Shown here piece by piece: positions 25,224 through 34,263 of a stretch of 64,000 bases of DNA. How positions within the stretch are numbered: position 1 is the first letter of the stretch; each line of letters opens with the position of its first letter. The position numbers and the translations under genes are program-made. The notes beneath the pieces are model-generated. The model was not told the origin of the DNA, searched no databases, and saw nothing but the letters and a program-made list of their open reading frames with translations. Origin of the DNA: Pseudomonas baltica. Lineage in GTDB: Bacteria > Pseudomonadota > Gammaproteobacteria > Pseudomonadales > Pseudomonadaceae. The stretch is from positions 2,604,001-2,668,000 of the forward strand of contig NZ_CP134771.1 of the NCBI RefSeq assembly GCF_031880315.1, given 5' to 3'.

Positions 25224-26852
25224 ATGGCCTTTTCTCGTCGTCAATTTATCGCTGGGCTGTCCGCTCTCCCCTTGCTCGGTGCCAGCGTGCCGTTCCTGCC
25301 CAGCGCCCTCGCCGCCGCCACTGCCGAAGCGGCGAGCGGCAAGCGGATCTTCAACCTGCTGGTCAATCCCGAGCCGCCGTCGCTGAGCTCGTTCAACACC
25401 ACGGCGGGCACCACTATCACCGCCAGCAGCAAGGTCCTCGAAGGCTTGCTCGGCTACAACGAACAACTGGCGCCGCAGCCGGGGCTGGCGGTGGCCTGGA
25501 AGGTCGCCGACGATGGCCTGAGCTATCACTTCGATCTGCGCCAGAGGGTCAAATGGCATGACGGCCAGCCGTTCACCTCGGCCGACGTGGCCTTCTCGCT
25601 GGACCTCATCAAGCGCTATCACCCCCGCGGCGGCAGCACCTTCGCCAACCTGACCACGGTGGAAACGCCGGACGAACATACCGCCATCGTGCGCCTTGCC
25701 AAACCGGCGCCGTACCTGATCCGCGCCTTCGCCGGTGGTGAAACGCCGATCCTGCCCAAGCATCTTTACGATTCGGGCGACCCGCTGAGCAACCCGCACA
25801 ACAACGCGCCCATCGGCACCGGCCCGTATCGTTTCAAGCAGTGGCAGCGCGGCAGCTACATCGAGTTCGAGCGCAACGCCGATTACTGGGGCGCCAACCC
25901 ACCGGGCGTCGATACCCTGTACCTGAAAGTGGTGCCGGATTCGGCCTCGCGCCTGGCTGCCTTCGAAAACGGCAGCCTCGACGCCGGCGGGCAAAGCCCG
26001 GTGCCGCTGAGCGACCTGGCGCGTATCACCGCGTCCGGCAAGCTGAAGTTCACCACCCGCGGCTACAACTACAGCATCACGCCGACCATGCTCGAGTTCA
26101 ACCTCGACAACCCGCTGCTGTCGCGCCTCGAAGTGCGTCAGGCCATCGCTCACGCCATCGACCGCGAGGTGATCAAGAAGGTGGTGTATTACGGCTATGC
26201 CGATGTCAGCGTGTCGCCGATTCCCAAGAATTTCCCGCAGTACGTATACACCGGGCCGGACCCGTACCCCTTCGACATCGCCAAGGCCAACGCCCTGCTG
26301 GATGCGGCCAATCTGCCGAAAAAGGGCACTTCGCGCTTCAGCCTGACCCTCGATCCGCTGCCCTATGGCGACAGTTATGCGCGCACGGCGGCCTATATCC
26401 GCACGGCCCTGTCACGCATCGGCATCGACGTGCAACTGCGCTCGCAGGATTTCCCGACCTACAGCAAGCGCATCTACACCGACCGCGATTTCGATTTCGC
26501 TGTGGTCGGCATGGGCACCATGTTCGACCCGACGGTGGGCGTGCAGCGGTTGTTCTGGTCGAAGAACTTCCGCAAGGGCCTGCCCTTCTCCAACGGTACC
26601 CACTACAACAATCCCGAGGTGGACCGTTTGCTGGAGGCCGCTGCGGTGGAGACCGACGAGCAGAAGCGCGGCGAGTTGTTCAAGGCGTTCCAGAAGATCG
26701 TTATCGAGGAAGTGCCGTCGCTGACCTTGGTGATGCAGCAGCAGGTGACTGTTTACAACGCTCGGGTGTCGGGTTTCGAGGGGGATGGCAACGGGCTGGA
26801 TGGCAGCCTGGCGTTGGTGCAGTTGGGTAATACGGCGCTGGCTAATGGGTGA
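25224..26852 (+). CDS. Tat-exported ABC transporter binding protein, Dpp/Opp type
   Basis: A 542-aa family-5 solute-binding protein. The signal has a twin-arginine motif (MAFSRRQFIAGLSALPLLGA), so export is likely through Tat. The body shows the usual LVNPEPPSLSSFNTT start, VLEGLLGYNEQLAPQPGLAVAWKVADDGLSYHFDLRQRVKWHDGQPFTSADVAFSLD, and APIGTGPYRFKQWQRGSYIEFERNADYWG. It binds peptides, opines or similar small molecules in the family; neighbours suggest a sulfur-containing ligand. It follows the SfnG-like gene by 24 nt. Confidence 0.93.
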   Translation: MAFSRRQFIAGLSALPLLGASVPFLPSALAAATAEAASGKRIFNLLVNPEPPSLSSFNTTAGTTITASSKVLEGLLGYNEQLAPQPGLAVAWKVADDGLSYHFDLRQRVKWHDGQPFTSADVAFSLDLIKRYHPRGGSTFANLTTVETPDEHTAIVRLAKPAPYLIRAFAGGETPILPKHLYDSGDPLSNPHNNAPIGTGPYRFKQWQRGSYIEFERNADYWGANPPGVDTLYLKVVPDSASRLAAFENGSLDAGGQSPVPLSDLARITASGKLKFTTRGYNYSITPTMLEFNLDNPLLSRLEVRQAIAHAIDREVIKKVVYYGYADVSVSPIPKNFPQYVYTGPDPYPFDIAKANALLDAANLPKKGTSRFSLTLDPLPYGDSYARTAAYIRTALSRIGIDVQLRSQDFPTYSKRIYTDRDFDFAVVGMGTMFDPTVGVQRLFWSKNFRKGLPFSNGTHYNNPEVDRLLEAAAVETDEQKRGELFKAFQKIVIEEVPSLTLVMQQQVTVYNARVSGFEGDGNGLDGSLALVQLGNTALANG

Positions 26853-27912
26853 GCCTTTGGAGCTTCGCGGGCAGAGCCCGCTCCCACAGGCGCCTTCGGG
26901 GCCCGAGACTGCGCAGCGTGGTAATCGAGGGCAGGCGCGGCGGATTCTCAGGTTGGCGCGGCGCACTGTATGGCAGGCGATACCCACGGTGTTGGGCATT
27001 CTGGTGCTTAACTTTTTGCTGCTGCGCTTGATTCCCGGCGACGCGGTGGACGTACTGGCCAGCGAGTCTGGCGGCGCCACCGAGGCGACCTTGGCGCAAT
27101 GGCGCAGCCACTTCGGCCTGGACTTGAGCTTGTGGCAGCAGTTGCTCGCTTACCTCAATCATCTGGTGCACCTGGACCTGGGGGTGTCGCCGCGCTTCAA
27201 CCTGCCGGTGGGCCAGTTGATCGCCGAGCGCCTGCCAAACACCTTGTTGCTGATGGTCGGCGCCCTGGCATTGGCTTTGGCGATCGGGATCAGCGCCGGG
27301 GTGATCATGGCCAGCCGCGTCGGGCGCTGGCCCGATCGATTGTTGTCGCTGACGGTATTGCTGCTGTATTCGACGCCGGGTTTCTGGATCGGTTTGATGG
27401 CCGTGGTGCTGTTCTCGGTGACGCTGGGCTGGCTGCCCAGCGACGGCATCGAAACCCTCGGGCTGGACCTGCACGGCAGCGCCTGGCTGTTCGACCGCTT
27501 CAAGCACGCGATCTTGCCGATCCTCACCCTGGCGACCTTCTACATCGCGCTGTATGCACGCCTGACTCGCGCTTCGATGCTCGAGGTGCAGCGTCAGGAT
27601 TTCGTGCGCACCGCCCGCGCCAAGGGTCTGCCTCCCGCCCGTATCGCCGTGCGCCATGTACTGCGCAATGCGCTGCTGCCGGTGACCACCTTGGCGGGCC
27701 TGCATTTCGCCGCGCTGCTGGGCGGCGCCGCGGTCACCGAGACGCTGTTCGGCTGGCCCGGGCTGGGGCGCTTGACCCTCGATGCGGTGCTGTCGCGCGA
27801 CTACAACCTGCTGCTGGGGATTCTGCTGCTGTCGTCGATGCTGGTGGTGGTGGTCAACGTCGCCATGGACCTGCTGCAAGCCTGGCTCGACCCGCGTATC
27901 CAGGTGCAATGA
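26845..27912 (+). CDS. ABC transporter permease, DppB type
   Basis: About 355 aa. Membrane helices begin at TVWQAIPTVLGILVLNFLLLRLIPGDAVDVL, a standard DppB opening, and continue to the EAA-type loop FVRTARAKGLPPARIAVRHVLRNALLPV. The ATG at 26845 overlaps the stop of the binding-protein gene. The first 25 or so codons after it (ELRGQSPLPQAPSGPETAQ) are spelled by a REP-like element, so either the repeat inserted into the N-terminus or the true start is farther in. Confidence 0.88.
   Translation: MGEPLELRGQSPLPQAPSGPETAQRGNRGQARRILRLARRTVWQAIPTVLGILVLNFLLLRLIPGDAVDVLASESGGATEATLAQWRSHFGLDLSLWQQLLAYLNHLVHLDLGVSPRFNLPVGQLIAERLPNTLLLMVGALALALAIGISAGVIMASRVGRWPDRLLSLTVLLLYSTPGFWIGLMAVVLFSVTLGWLPSDGIETLGLDLHGSAWLFDRFKHAILPILTLATFYIALYARLTRASMLEVQRQDFVRTARAKGLPPARIAVRHVLRNALLPVTTLAGLHFAALLGGAAVTETLFGWPGLGRLTLDAVLSRDYNLLLGILLLSSMLVVVVNVAMDLLQAWLDPRIQVQ
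26855..26890. repeat. REP-like element inside the permease N-terminus
   Basis: GCCTTTGGAGCTTCGCGGGC followed by AGAGCCCGCTCCCACAGG. The same 36-bp block with one change recurs at 43057-43092 downstream of clpB, so it is a dispersed repeat and not coding-conserved sequence. Confidence 0.8.
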
Positions 27913-27949
27913 ACGCAGCCCCCCGCGCTACAGGTAACCGGACAATTTG

Positions 27950-28825
27950 ATGAGTGAGTGCGCAATGTCGATGACTACAGGCCATAGCGAAAGCCTCTGG
28001 GCCGCCTTGCGGCGCAGCCCGGCGGCGTTGATCGGCGCCGGGGTGCTGCTGGCGATGCTGGCCATGGCGCTGAGCGCGAGCTACTTCTTCCCCGGTGATC
28101 CCTCGGACATGGTCGCCGAGCCGCTGCTGTGGCCCGGCGCCGATCCGGCCTATCCACTGGGCACCGATTCGCTGGGCCGCAACGTGGCGGCGGGCATCGC
28201 CTATGGCGCGCGGGCCTCGTTGCTGATCGCGGTGTCCGGGACCTTGCTAAGCGTGGTCATCGGCGTGTTCGTCGGGGCTATCGCCGGCTACCACGGCGGT
28301 CGCCTCGGGGACGTGCTGATGCGCATCACCGAAGTGTTCCAGACGGTGCCGTCATTCTTGCTGGTGATCGTCATCGTCGCCATCGGCAACCCCACGGTGA
28401 ACATCATCGCCCTGGCCATCGGCATCTCGTCGTGGCCGACCATCGCCCGGCTGATCCGCGCCGAATTTCGCACCCTGCGCGAAGCCGATTTCGTCACGGC
28501 GGCGCGTGCTCAGGGCTTCAGTACGCGCACCATCATCCTTGACGAGATTCTGCCCAACGCCTTGGCGCCGCTGATCGTCACCACCTCGATCCTGGTGGCC
28601 TCGGCGATCCTCATCGAAGCCGGCCTGGCGTTTCTCGGCATGAGCGACCCCAACCGGCCGAGTTGGGGCGGCATGATCGGCGCCGGCCGCGAGCAGATCG
28701 CCAGCGCCTGGTACCTCACTGCGCTGCCGGGCTTGGCGATCATCCTCGTGGTACTGGCCTTCAACATGCTCGGCGACGGCCTCAACGATGCCCTCAACCC
28801 GCGCCTGCGCCGGTACATCCCATGA
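27950..28825 (+). CDS. ABC transporter permease, DppC type
   Basis: About 291 aa. The opening SLWAALRRSPAALIGAGVLLAMLAMALSASYF and the loop YPLGTDSLGRNVAAGIAYGARASLLIAVSGTLL are diagnostic of DppC/OppC subunits. The EAA loop reads EADFVTAARAQGFSTRTIILDEILPNALAPLIV. An in-frame TTG at 27947 and ATGs at 27950 and 27965 are alternative starts. It pairs with the preceding DppB-type permease. Confidence 0.93.
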   Translation: MSECAMSMTTGHSESLWAALRRSPAALIGAGVLLAMLAMALSASYFFPGDPSDMVAEPLLWPGADPAYPLGTDSLGRNVAAGIAYGARASLLIAVSGTLLSVVIGVFVGAIAGYHGGRLGDVLMRITEVFQTVPSFLLVIVIVAIGNPTVNIIALAIGISSWPTIARLIRAEFRTLREADFVTAARAQGFSTRTIILDEILPNALAPLIVTTSILVASAILIEAGLAFLGMSDPNRPSWGGMIGAGREQIASAWYLTALPGLAIILVVLAFNMLGDGLNDALNPRLRRYIP

Positions 28826-30543
28826 GCCTGCTCGAAGTACGCGGGCTGCGCGTGGGGTATCAAGGTGTCGAAGCGGTGCAGGGCCTGGATTTCAGCCTCG
28901 CAGCAGGCGAAACCTTGGCGCTGGTGGGGGAATCGGGCTGCGGCAAGTCCACCACCGCGCTGGCGTTGATGGGGCTGTTGCCGGGCAACGCGCAACTGAG
29001 CGGCGAGGTGCTGTTCGAAGGCCGCGACCTGCTGCGCCTGTCGCCTCGGCAATTGCGCCAGGTGCAGGGCAAGGACCTGGCCATGGTCTTTCAAGAGCCG
29101 CTGTCGAGCCTCAACCCGGTGCTCACCCTTGGCGAGCAATTGACCGAAACCCTGCTCGCCCACACGAACCTGACTCGCCGTCAGGCCTGGCAGCGCGCCG
29201 AGGAACTGTTCGGGCTAGTGCAGTTGCCGCGCCCCGCCGCGCACTTGCGCGAGTACCCGCAGCATTTGTCGGGCGGCCAGCGGCAACGGGTGATGATCGC
29301 CATGGCCATCGCCTGCGAACCACGATTGCTCATCGCCGACGAGCCGACCACCGCGCTGGACGTGTGCGTGCAGGCGCAGATCCTCGAATTGCTCGACCGC
29401 CTGCGCCGCGAGTTGCGCATGGGCCTGCTGTTGATCACCCACGACCTGGGCGTGGTCAAGCAGCAGGCCGACCGGGTGATCATCATGCACGATGGCGTCG
29501 CGCTGGAGCACCGACCGACTGCCGAGCTGTTCCGCTGTCCGACGCACCCCTACACCCACGGCCTGCTCAATGCCTCGCTGGACCGCGATCACGACCAGCA
29601 TTACCGGCACAATCGCCTGGCCGAGATCCAGGTCACCCGCCGTGCCGGGCAGCCCAACAGCTACACCATCAGCAGCACCTTGCACGCGCCCGGCAAGACG
29701 CCGCAGGCAACGCCCGCGCAGAGCACGGCGCTGTTGCGCGCCGACAACCTGAGCTTCGCCTATGGCCAGCGCGATGTGCTCAGCCAACTGTCGTTTCGCA
29801 TCGGCGCGCGCGAGACGGTCGGGCTGGTGGGCGAGTCGGGGTGCGGCAAGTCGACCTTGAGCCGCGCACTGCTCGGTCTGCTGGCGCCGCGCGAAGGCCA
29901 TATCGAGTTCGCCGGACGTGACATCGCCACCCTCGACAGGGTGGAACGACGCCAATGGCGCAGCCAATTGCAGATGGTCTTTCAAGACCCCTACGCGGCG
30001 CTCAACCCACGCCACAGCGTCGAGACCCTGCTCGACCGCGTGCAGCGCCTGCACGGCCAGGACGATGCTCGCCAGCGGCAACGCGCGCGCGAATCGATCC
30101 TCGACGCCGTGGGCTTGCCGCGCAGCAGCCTGAACCGCCTGCCCCATCAGTTTTCCGGCGGCCAGCGCCAGCGCATCGGTATCGCGCGGGCGTTGATCGT
30201 CAGGCCGCGGCTGGTGATCTGCGACGAGCCGGTGTCGGCGCTCGACGTGTCGACCCAGGCGCAGATCCTCAACCTGCTGGTGGAGCTGCGCGAGGCCTTC
30301 GACCTGTCCTATCTGTTCATTTCCCACGACCTGTCCGTGGTGCGCTATTTCGCTGACCGAGTGTTGGTCATGCATGACGGACGCATCGTTGAACAGGCCA
30401 CGCCCCACAGCCTGTGGGAGAACCCTCAGCATGCGTACAGCCGACGCTTGCTGGCGGCGATCCCCGGCACGCGGGTGCCTGCATTGATCCAAAGCCCACT
30501 GCCACTGGCCCAGCAGCGCTTGCCGTTCGCTGTGGCCTGCTAA
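28822..30543 (+). CDS. fused two-domain ABC ATPase (DppD-DppF type)
   Basis: A 573-aa protein that combines both nucleotide-binding domains of an oligopeptide-type transporter. Domain 1: Walker A GESGCGKST, signature LSGGQRQRV, Walker B LLIADEPTTALDV. Domain 2 (from about residue 305): Walker A GESGCGKST, signature FSGGQRQRI, Walker B LVICDEPVSALDV. Both keep their H-loops (ITHDLGVV and ISHDLSVV), so both sites look active. Its ATG overlaps the stop of the DppC-type permease (ATGA). Confidence 0.95.
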   Translation: MSLLEVRGLRVGYQGVEAVQGLDFSLAAGETLALVGESGCGKSTTALALMGLLPGNAQLSGEVLFEGRDLLRLSPRQLRQVQGKDLAMVFQEPLSSLNPVLTLGEQLTETLLAHTNLTRRQAWQRAEELFGLVQLPRPAAHLREYPQHLSGGQRQRVMIAMAIACEPRLLIADEPTTALDVCVQAQILELLDRLRRELRMGLLLITHDLGVVKQQADRVIIMHDGVALEHRPTAELFRCPTHPYTHGLLNASLDRDHDQHYRHNRLAEIQVTRRAGQPNSYTISSTLHAPGKTPQATPAQSTALLRADNLSFAYGQRDVLSQLSFRIGARETVGLVGESGCGKSTLSRALLGLLAPREGHIEFAGRDIATLDRVERRQWRSQLQMVFQDPYAALNPRHSVETLLDRVQRLHGQDDARQRQRARESILDAVGLPRSSLNRLPHQFSGGQRQRIGIARALIVRPRLVICDEPVSALDVSTQAQILNLLVELREAFDLSYLFISHDLSVVRYFADRVLVMHDGRIVEQATPHSLWENPQHAYSRRLLAAIPGTRVPALIQSPLPLAQQRLPFAVAC

Positions 30544-30558
30544 CCAAGGAGCCTTTTC

Positions 30559-31935
30559 ATGCCCCAACGTAAAGACACGCTCAAGCTCGGCCTCTTCTTG
30601 CGCGCCACCGGGCACCACCTGGCGGCCTGGCGCGACAGTGGTTCGCAGGCCGACGCCGGCATTCGTCTGGACCACTATGTCGACCTGGCGCGCAAGGCCG
30701 AGGCAGCGGGTTTCGACACGCTGTTCCTCGCCGACAGCGTGTCGATCCGCGGCATCGATGCGCCGACCTTCGACCGCGTCATCGCCCCGAGCCTGAGTTT
30801 CGAACCGCTGACCTTGCTCGGCGCGCTGGCTGCCGTGACCTCAAAGATCGGCCTGATCGCGACCGCCAGCACCAGCTACAGCGAACCCTACAACCTGGCC
30901 CGCCAGTTCGCCTCGCTGGACCAGATCAGCGGCGGGCGTATCGGCTGGAACCTGGTGACCAGCAGCGACCCGGAAGCCGCCAAGAACTTCGGCGGCGCCA
31001 GCCAGCGCCAACAGGCCGCCCATGCCGATCGCTACAGCCGCGCGCGGGAATTCCACGACGTAGTAAGCAAGCTGTGGGACAGCTGGGAAGACGACGCGTT
31101 GTTGCTTGACAAGGCCAGCGGGGTGTTCATCGACCGCAACAAACTGCACTTCGCCCATCATGAGGGCGAGCATTTCAATGTGCGCGGGCCGCTGAACGTG
31201 TTGCGCTCGCCGCAGGGCAAGCCGGTGCTGGTACAGGCCGGGGCCTCGGAGGATGGCCGCGCGCTGGCGGCTGCTACCGCCGAAGCGATTTTCGCCGCGC
31301 ATCAATCGCTGGAAGATGCTCAGGAGTTCTATAGCGACGTCAAATCCCAGGCCGCCGCGTTGGGCCGCGACCCCGAGCACATCAAGATTCTGCCGGGGGT
31401 GACGATTTTTACCGCCCCGACCTCGGCCGAGGCCCACGCCAAGCACCAGCGCCTGCAGGACCTGGTGCATCCACAGGTGGGCCTGGCGCTGCTGTCGAGC
31501 CTGCTGGGCGGCGTCGACCTCTCGCAACTGCCGCTGGACGGCCCGCTGCCCAAGGAGCTGCCCGTTACCAACGCCTCGAAAAGCCGCCAGCTGTTGATTC
31601 AAAAACTGGCGGCCGAAGGCCTGAGCATTCGCGAGCTGTATCTCAAGCTCTCCGGCGCACGCGGGCACTGGACGCTGGTGGGCTCGCCGACCGAGGTAGT
31701 GGATCAATTGCAGAGTTGGTTCGAAGGCCGCGGCGCTGATGGTTTCAATATTTTGCCGCCGACCTATCCGGAGGGGCTGGATGATTTTATTGCGCTGATC
31801 CTGCCGGAGTTGCGCCGCCGCGGTTTGGTGCCGGTGGAGGGGCCGCAGGGCAAGACATTGCGTGAGCGGCTAGGGCTGCCGTATCCGCGGCACCCGGCGC
31901 AGGTTCAACTGCAGGAATGGTCGATCGCGATCTGA
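30559..31935 (+). CDS. LLM-class flavin-dependent monooxygenase (NtaA/SnaA/DszA type), second copy
   Basis: A 458-aa paralogue of the enzyme at 4666-5997. The same landmarks are present: LKLGLFLRATGHHLAAWRD, FDTLFLADS, FEPLTLLGALAAVTSKIGLIATASTSYSEPYNLARQFASLDQISGGRIGWNLVTS, LWDSWEDDALLLDKASG and FEGRGADGFNILPPTYPEGLDDF. It starts 15 nt after the ABC ATPase with AAGGAG before the ATG. It is expected to use reduced flavin to oxidise the imported compound. Confidence 0.92.
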   Translation: MPQRKDTLKLGLFLRATGHHLAAWRDSGSQADAGIRLDHYVDLARKAEAAGFDTLFLADSVSIRGIDAPTFDRVIAPSLSFEPLTLLGALAAVTSKIGLIATASTSYSEPYNLARQFASLDQISGGRIGWNLVTSSDPEAAKNFGGASQRQQAAHADRYSRAREFHDVVSKLWDSWEDDALLLDKASGVFIDRNKLHFAHHEGEHFNVRGPLNVLRSPQGKPVLVQAGASEDGRALAAATAEAIFAAHQSLEDAQEFYSDVKSQAAALGRDPEHIKILPGVTIFTAPTSAEAHAKHQRLQDLVHPQVGLALLSSLLGGVDLSQLPLDGPLPKELPVTNASKSRQLLIQKLAAEGLSIRELYLKLSGARGHWTLVGSPTEVVDQLQSWFEGRGADGFNILPPTYPEGLDDFIALILPELRRRGLVPVEGPQGKTLRERLGLPYPRHPAQVQLQEWSIAI

Positions 31936-31952
31936 CTGCCACCTTTTTTTTT

Positions 31953-32022
31953 GGCCATACCGGCCTCTTCGCGGGCAAGCCTTGCTCCCACAGGTGTACG
32001 ACTCAAAGAGGCCGGTATGGCC
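31953..32022. repeat. REP pair extended to 17-bp perfect arms
   Basis: Perfect 17-bp arms (GGCCATACCGGCCTCTT at 31953-31969 and its complement at 32006-32022) enclose a REP half (GCGGGCAAGCCTTGCTCCCA). The element sits between the monooxygenase and the SfnB-like gene and could form a long mRNA hairpin that separates their expression. Confidence 0.8.
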
Positions 32023-32046
32023 ACCGCAAATTCAGAGAGACCCACC

Positions 32047-33270
32047 ATGACCCAAATCGACGCAGCATGGGGCGCAGGCCCTACCCCCGGATACGAACAA
32101 CTCGCCGCACGCTTCCGGCCGCTGTTCGCGCAGTTACGCGAAGGCGCCATCGACCGTGAACGGCAGCGGCGCTTGCCCGTGGAAGAACTGCAACAGCTCA
32201 AAGCCTCTGGCTTCACCGCCGTGCGCGTGCCGGTGGCCTATGGCGGCGCGGGCGCCAGCCTGACCGAGTTGACCAACCTGCTCATCGAACTGGGCGAAGC
32301 CGACTCCAACCTGGTGCAGGCCCTGCGTGGCCATTTCGGCTTTACCGAAAACGTCCTCAACAGCCGCGACCCGGCGCGCCAGCAGCTGTGGCTGGAGCGC
32401 ATCGCCCGCGGCGAAACGGTGGGCCCGGCCACCGGTGAAATCGGCCAGGCCGCCCAGGCGCAACACAACTCGCGGCTGTATCTGGATGGCGAACAATGGC
32501 GCATCGACGGCAGCAAGTTCTACACCACCGGGTGCCTGTACAGCGATTGGCTCGATGTGACCGTCAGCGACTACGAGGGCAAGCGCATGTTCGTCACCGT
32601 GCGCCGCGATGACCCGGGCGTCGAGGTGATCGACGACTGGGACGGCTTCGGCCAGACCCTCACCGCCAGCGGCACCACGCACCTGCGCAGCGTGGCGGTC
32701 GACCCGCGTCATATCGTGAGTAACGAAGAGCGCTTCCAGTATTCACCGGCTTTTTACCAGATCTTCCACCTCGCCAACCTCGCCGGTATCGGCCGCGCAT
32801 TGAGTGGTGAACTGGCCGCGGCGGTGGGGCAACGCACGCGCAGTTTCAGCCACGGCAACGCGCCACGGGTGGCTCAGGACCCGCAGGTATTGCAAGTGGT
32901 CGGCAGCGTGCGCGCGGCGGCGTACAGCGCCGGCGCCATCGTGTTGAAAAACGCCGAGGCGCTGCAGCGCGCGTACGAGGCCAGCCAGCAGGACGACGCC
33001 GCCGCCCTGACTCATGCGGTGAATATCGCCGAACTGGAAGTCGCCCAGGCGCAGACCATCGTCAGCGACCTGATCATCGACGCCAGCTCGCGGCTGTTCG
33101 ACGCCCTCAGCGCCTCGGCGACCCTGCGTCCCCATGGGCTGGATCGCTTCTGGCGCAACGCCCGGACCCTGGCGTCGCACAACCCGCGAATCTACAAGGA
33201 CCGCATCGTCGGCGACTTCGCCGTCAACGGCACCCCGCCGCCGGCGCAGTGGAAGATCGGGATTGCTTGA
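32047..33270 (+). CDS. SfnB/DszC-like acyl-CoA-dehydrogenase-fold oxidoreductase
   Basis: A 407-aa flavoprotein of the acyl-CoA dehydrogenase superfamily, closest in layout to SfnB and DszC. Seen are the N-terminal helix bundle (LPVEELQQLKASGFTAVRVPVAYGGAGASLTELTNLL), the flavin-binding middle (WRIDGSKFYTTGCLYSDWLDVTV), and the C-terminal bundle (LIIDASSRLFDALSASATLRPHGLDRFWRNARTLASHNPRIYK), where FWRNARTLASHNP is characteristic. The ATG at 32047 is used; the upstream open frame (from 31951) is repeat-derived. Probably oxidises an organosulfur intermediate. Confidence 0.88.
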   Translation: MTQIDAAWGAGPTPGYEQLAARFRPLFAQLREGAIDRERQRRLPVEELQQLKASGFTAVRVPVAYGGAGASLTELTNLLIELGEADSNLVQALRGHFGFTENVLNSRDPARQQLWLERIARGETVGPATGEIGQAAQAQHNSRLYLDGEQWRIDGSKFYTTGCLYSDWLDVTVSDYEGKRMFVTVRRDDPGVEVIDDWDGFGQTLTASGTTHLRSVAVDPRHIVSNEERFQYSPAFYQIFHLANLAGIGRALSGELAAAVGQRTRSFSHGNAPRVAQDPQVLQVVGSVRAAAYSAGAIVLKNAEALQRAYEASQQDDAAALTHAVNIAELEVAQAQTIVSDLIIDASSRLFDALSASATLRPHGLDRFWRNARTLASHNPRIYKDRIVGDFAVNGTPPPAQWKIGIA

Positions 33271-33308
33271 AGGTAAGGTTCAGGTCGGGAATGGCTTTGA
33301 TGCTACCG

Positions 33309-33409
33309 ACCTCTTCGCCGCCGAACGCGCCCCCTTGCTCCCATAGGTGTACGACTCCAGATCCGCCAACACTGTGGGAGCAAGGGGGGTGCGTTCGGCG
33401 GCGAAGAGG
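33309..33409. repeat. long inverted repeat of the REP family
   Basis: Arms of about 35 bp (starting ACCTCTTCGCCGCCGAACGC on the left, and ending GCGTTCGGCGGCGAAGAGG on the right) face each other across a 30-bp centre. The arms carry an expanded CCGCCGAACGC/GCGTTCGGCGG block not found in the other copies here. It lies downstream of the SfnB-like gene. Confidence 0.85.
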
Positions 33410-33480
33410 CCTGTAAGCACAACGCAACACCCCGAGTTTTTTATTCTTCACCGTCACATTTGAGCGCTAAGCTTGAGCTC

Positions 33481-34110
33481 ATGGATGACTCAGATTACCT
33501 GCGCCTGCTGACCAACCAGGCCGAACAAGCCAATGCGTTCCTGTCCAATGCCCGCAAATGGGAGCGCGAGCGTTGGGTCTGCGAGCGCCTGCTGCAAGGG
33601 CTGAACATTCCTTACCGTACTGAAGAGTTCGTGCCCGCCGGCCAGGAGCCGCCGGACGTGCTGTTTCGCGAGGCGTGCTTCGAGGTGTTCTTCGTGCTCG
33701 ACGAAGGCCGGCGCCTCAATGACGAATGGCGCGAAGAACTGCAACGCCGCCGCAGTGCCTTTTCCCTCAGCCAGCTGGTGCGCCGCGAGGCCCGGCCCAA
33801 GCGTATTCGCGCCCCGGAGTTGCTGCAGCGCCTGGGGCCGACCTTGCGCAAGAAGGCGCACAACTACCAGGAGCGCGATATTGACCTGGGCGAGCTGGAC
33901 ATCATCGCCTTCACCAGCCTCAAGCGCGAAGTGCTCGACCTCAACAGCCACTTCCCGCCGCCGACCGAATACCTGCGTCAGGGCTGGCGTTCGCTGTCGC
34001 TGGTGGGGCCGACCTTCGCGCGGGTGCTGTTCGCCCATCCGGATGCGCCGGATTTCTTGCGCAACAACTTAGGGCGCAGCATCGTCTTCGATGTGGGGAT
34101 CAGTCTTTGA
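33481..34110 (+). CDS. DUF1780 family protein
   Basis: A 209-aa protein, MDDSDYLRLLTNQAEQANAFLSNARKWERERWVCERLL, with YRTEEFVPAGQEPPDVLF and FEVFFVLDEGRRLNDEWREEL. This is the conserved Pseudomonas DUF1780 family, soluble and of unknown function; a nuclease-like fold has been suggested by its appearance but is not shown. The ATG at 33481 is preferred over a TTG at 33460. In other pseudomonads it precedes DUF3094 and the NADH dehydrogenase gene, as here. Confidence 0.85.
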   Translation: MDDSDYLRLLTNQAEQANAFLSNARKWERERWVCERLLQGLNIPYRTEEFVPAGQEPPDVLFREACFEVFFVLDEGRRLNDEWREELQRRRSAFSLSQLVRREARPKRIRAPELLQRLGPTLRKKAHNYQERDIDLGELDIIAFTSLKREVLDLNSHFPPPTEYLRQGWRSLSLVGPTFARVLFAHPDAPDFLRNNLGRSIVFDVGISL

Positions 34111-34263
34111 GGCATTGATTGCCGAGGATCTGCAGCAGTGGTACAAAGTTTCAAAGCCGACCCTGTGGTCAGGCAGCCCCCCCGTCGCCACAGGGTATAC
34201 GCTCCCCAGCATTGAACCGTGTAACATTCGCGCAGTCACAAACGTCTACCCCCCGAGGCCCGC

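Noticed and set aside
29215..30675. 486-codon minus-strand frame opposite the ABC ATPase
   Set aside because: Antisense to a gene with intact Walker motifs in both domains; no domain of its own.
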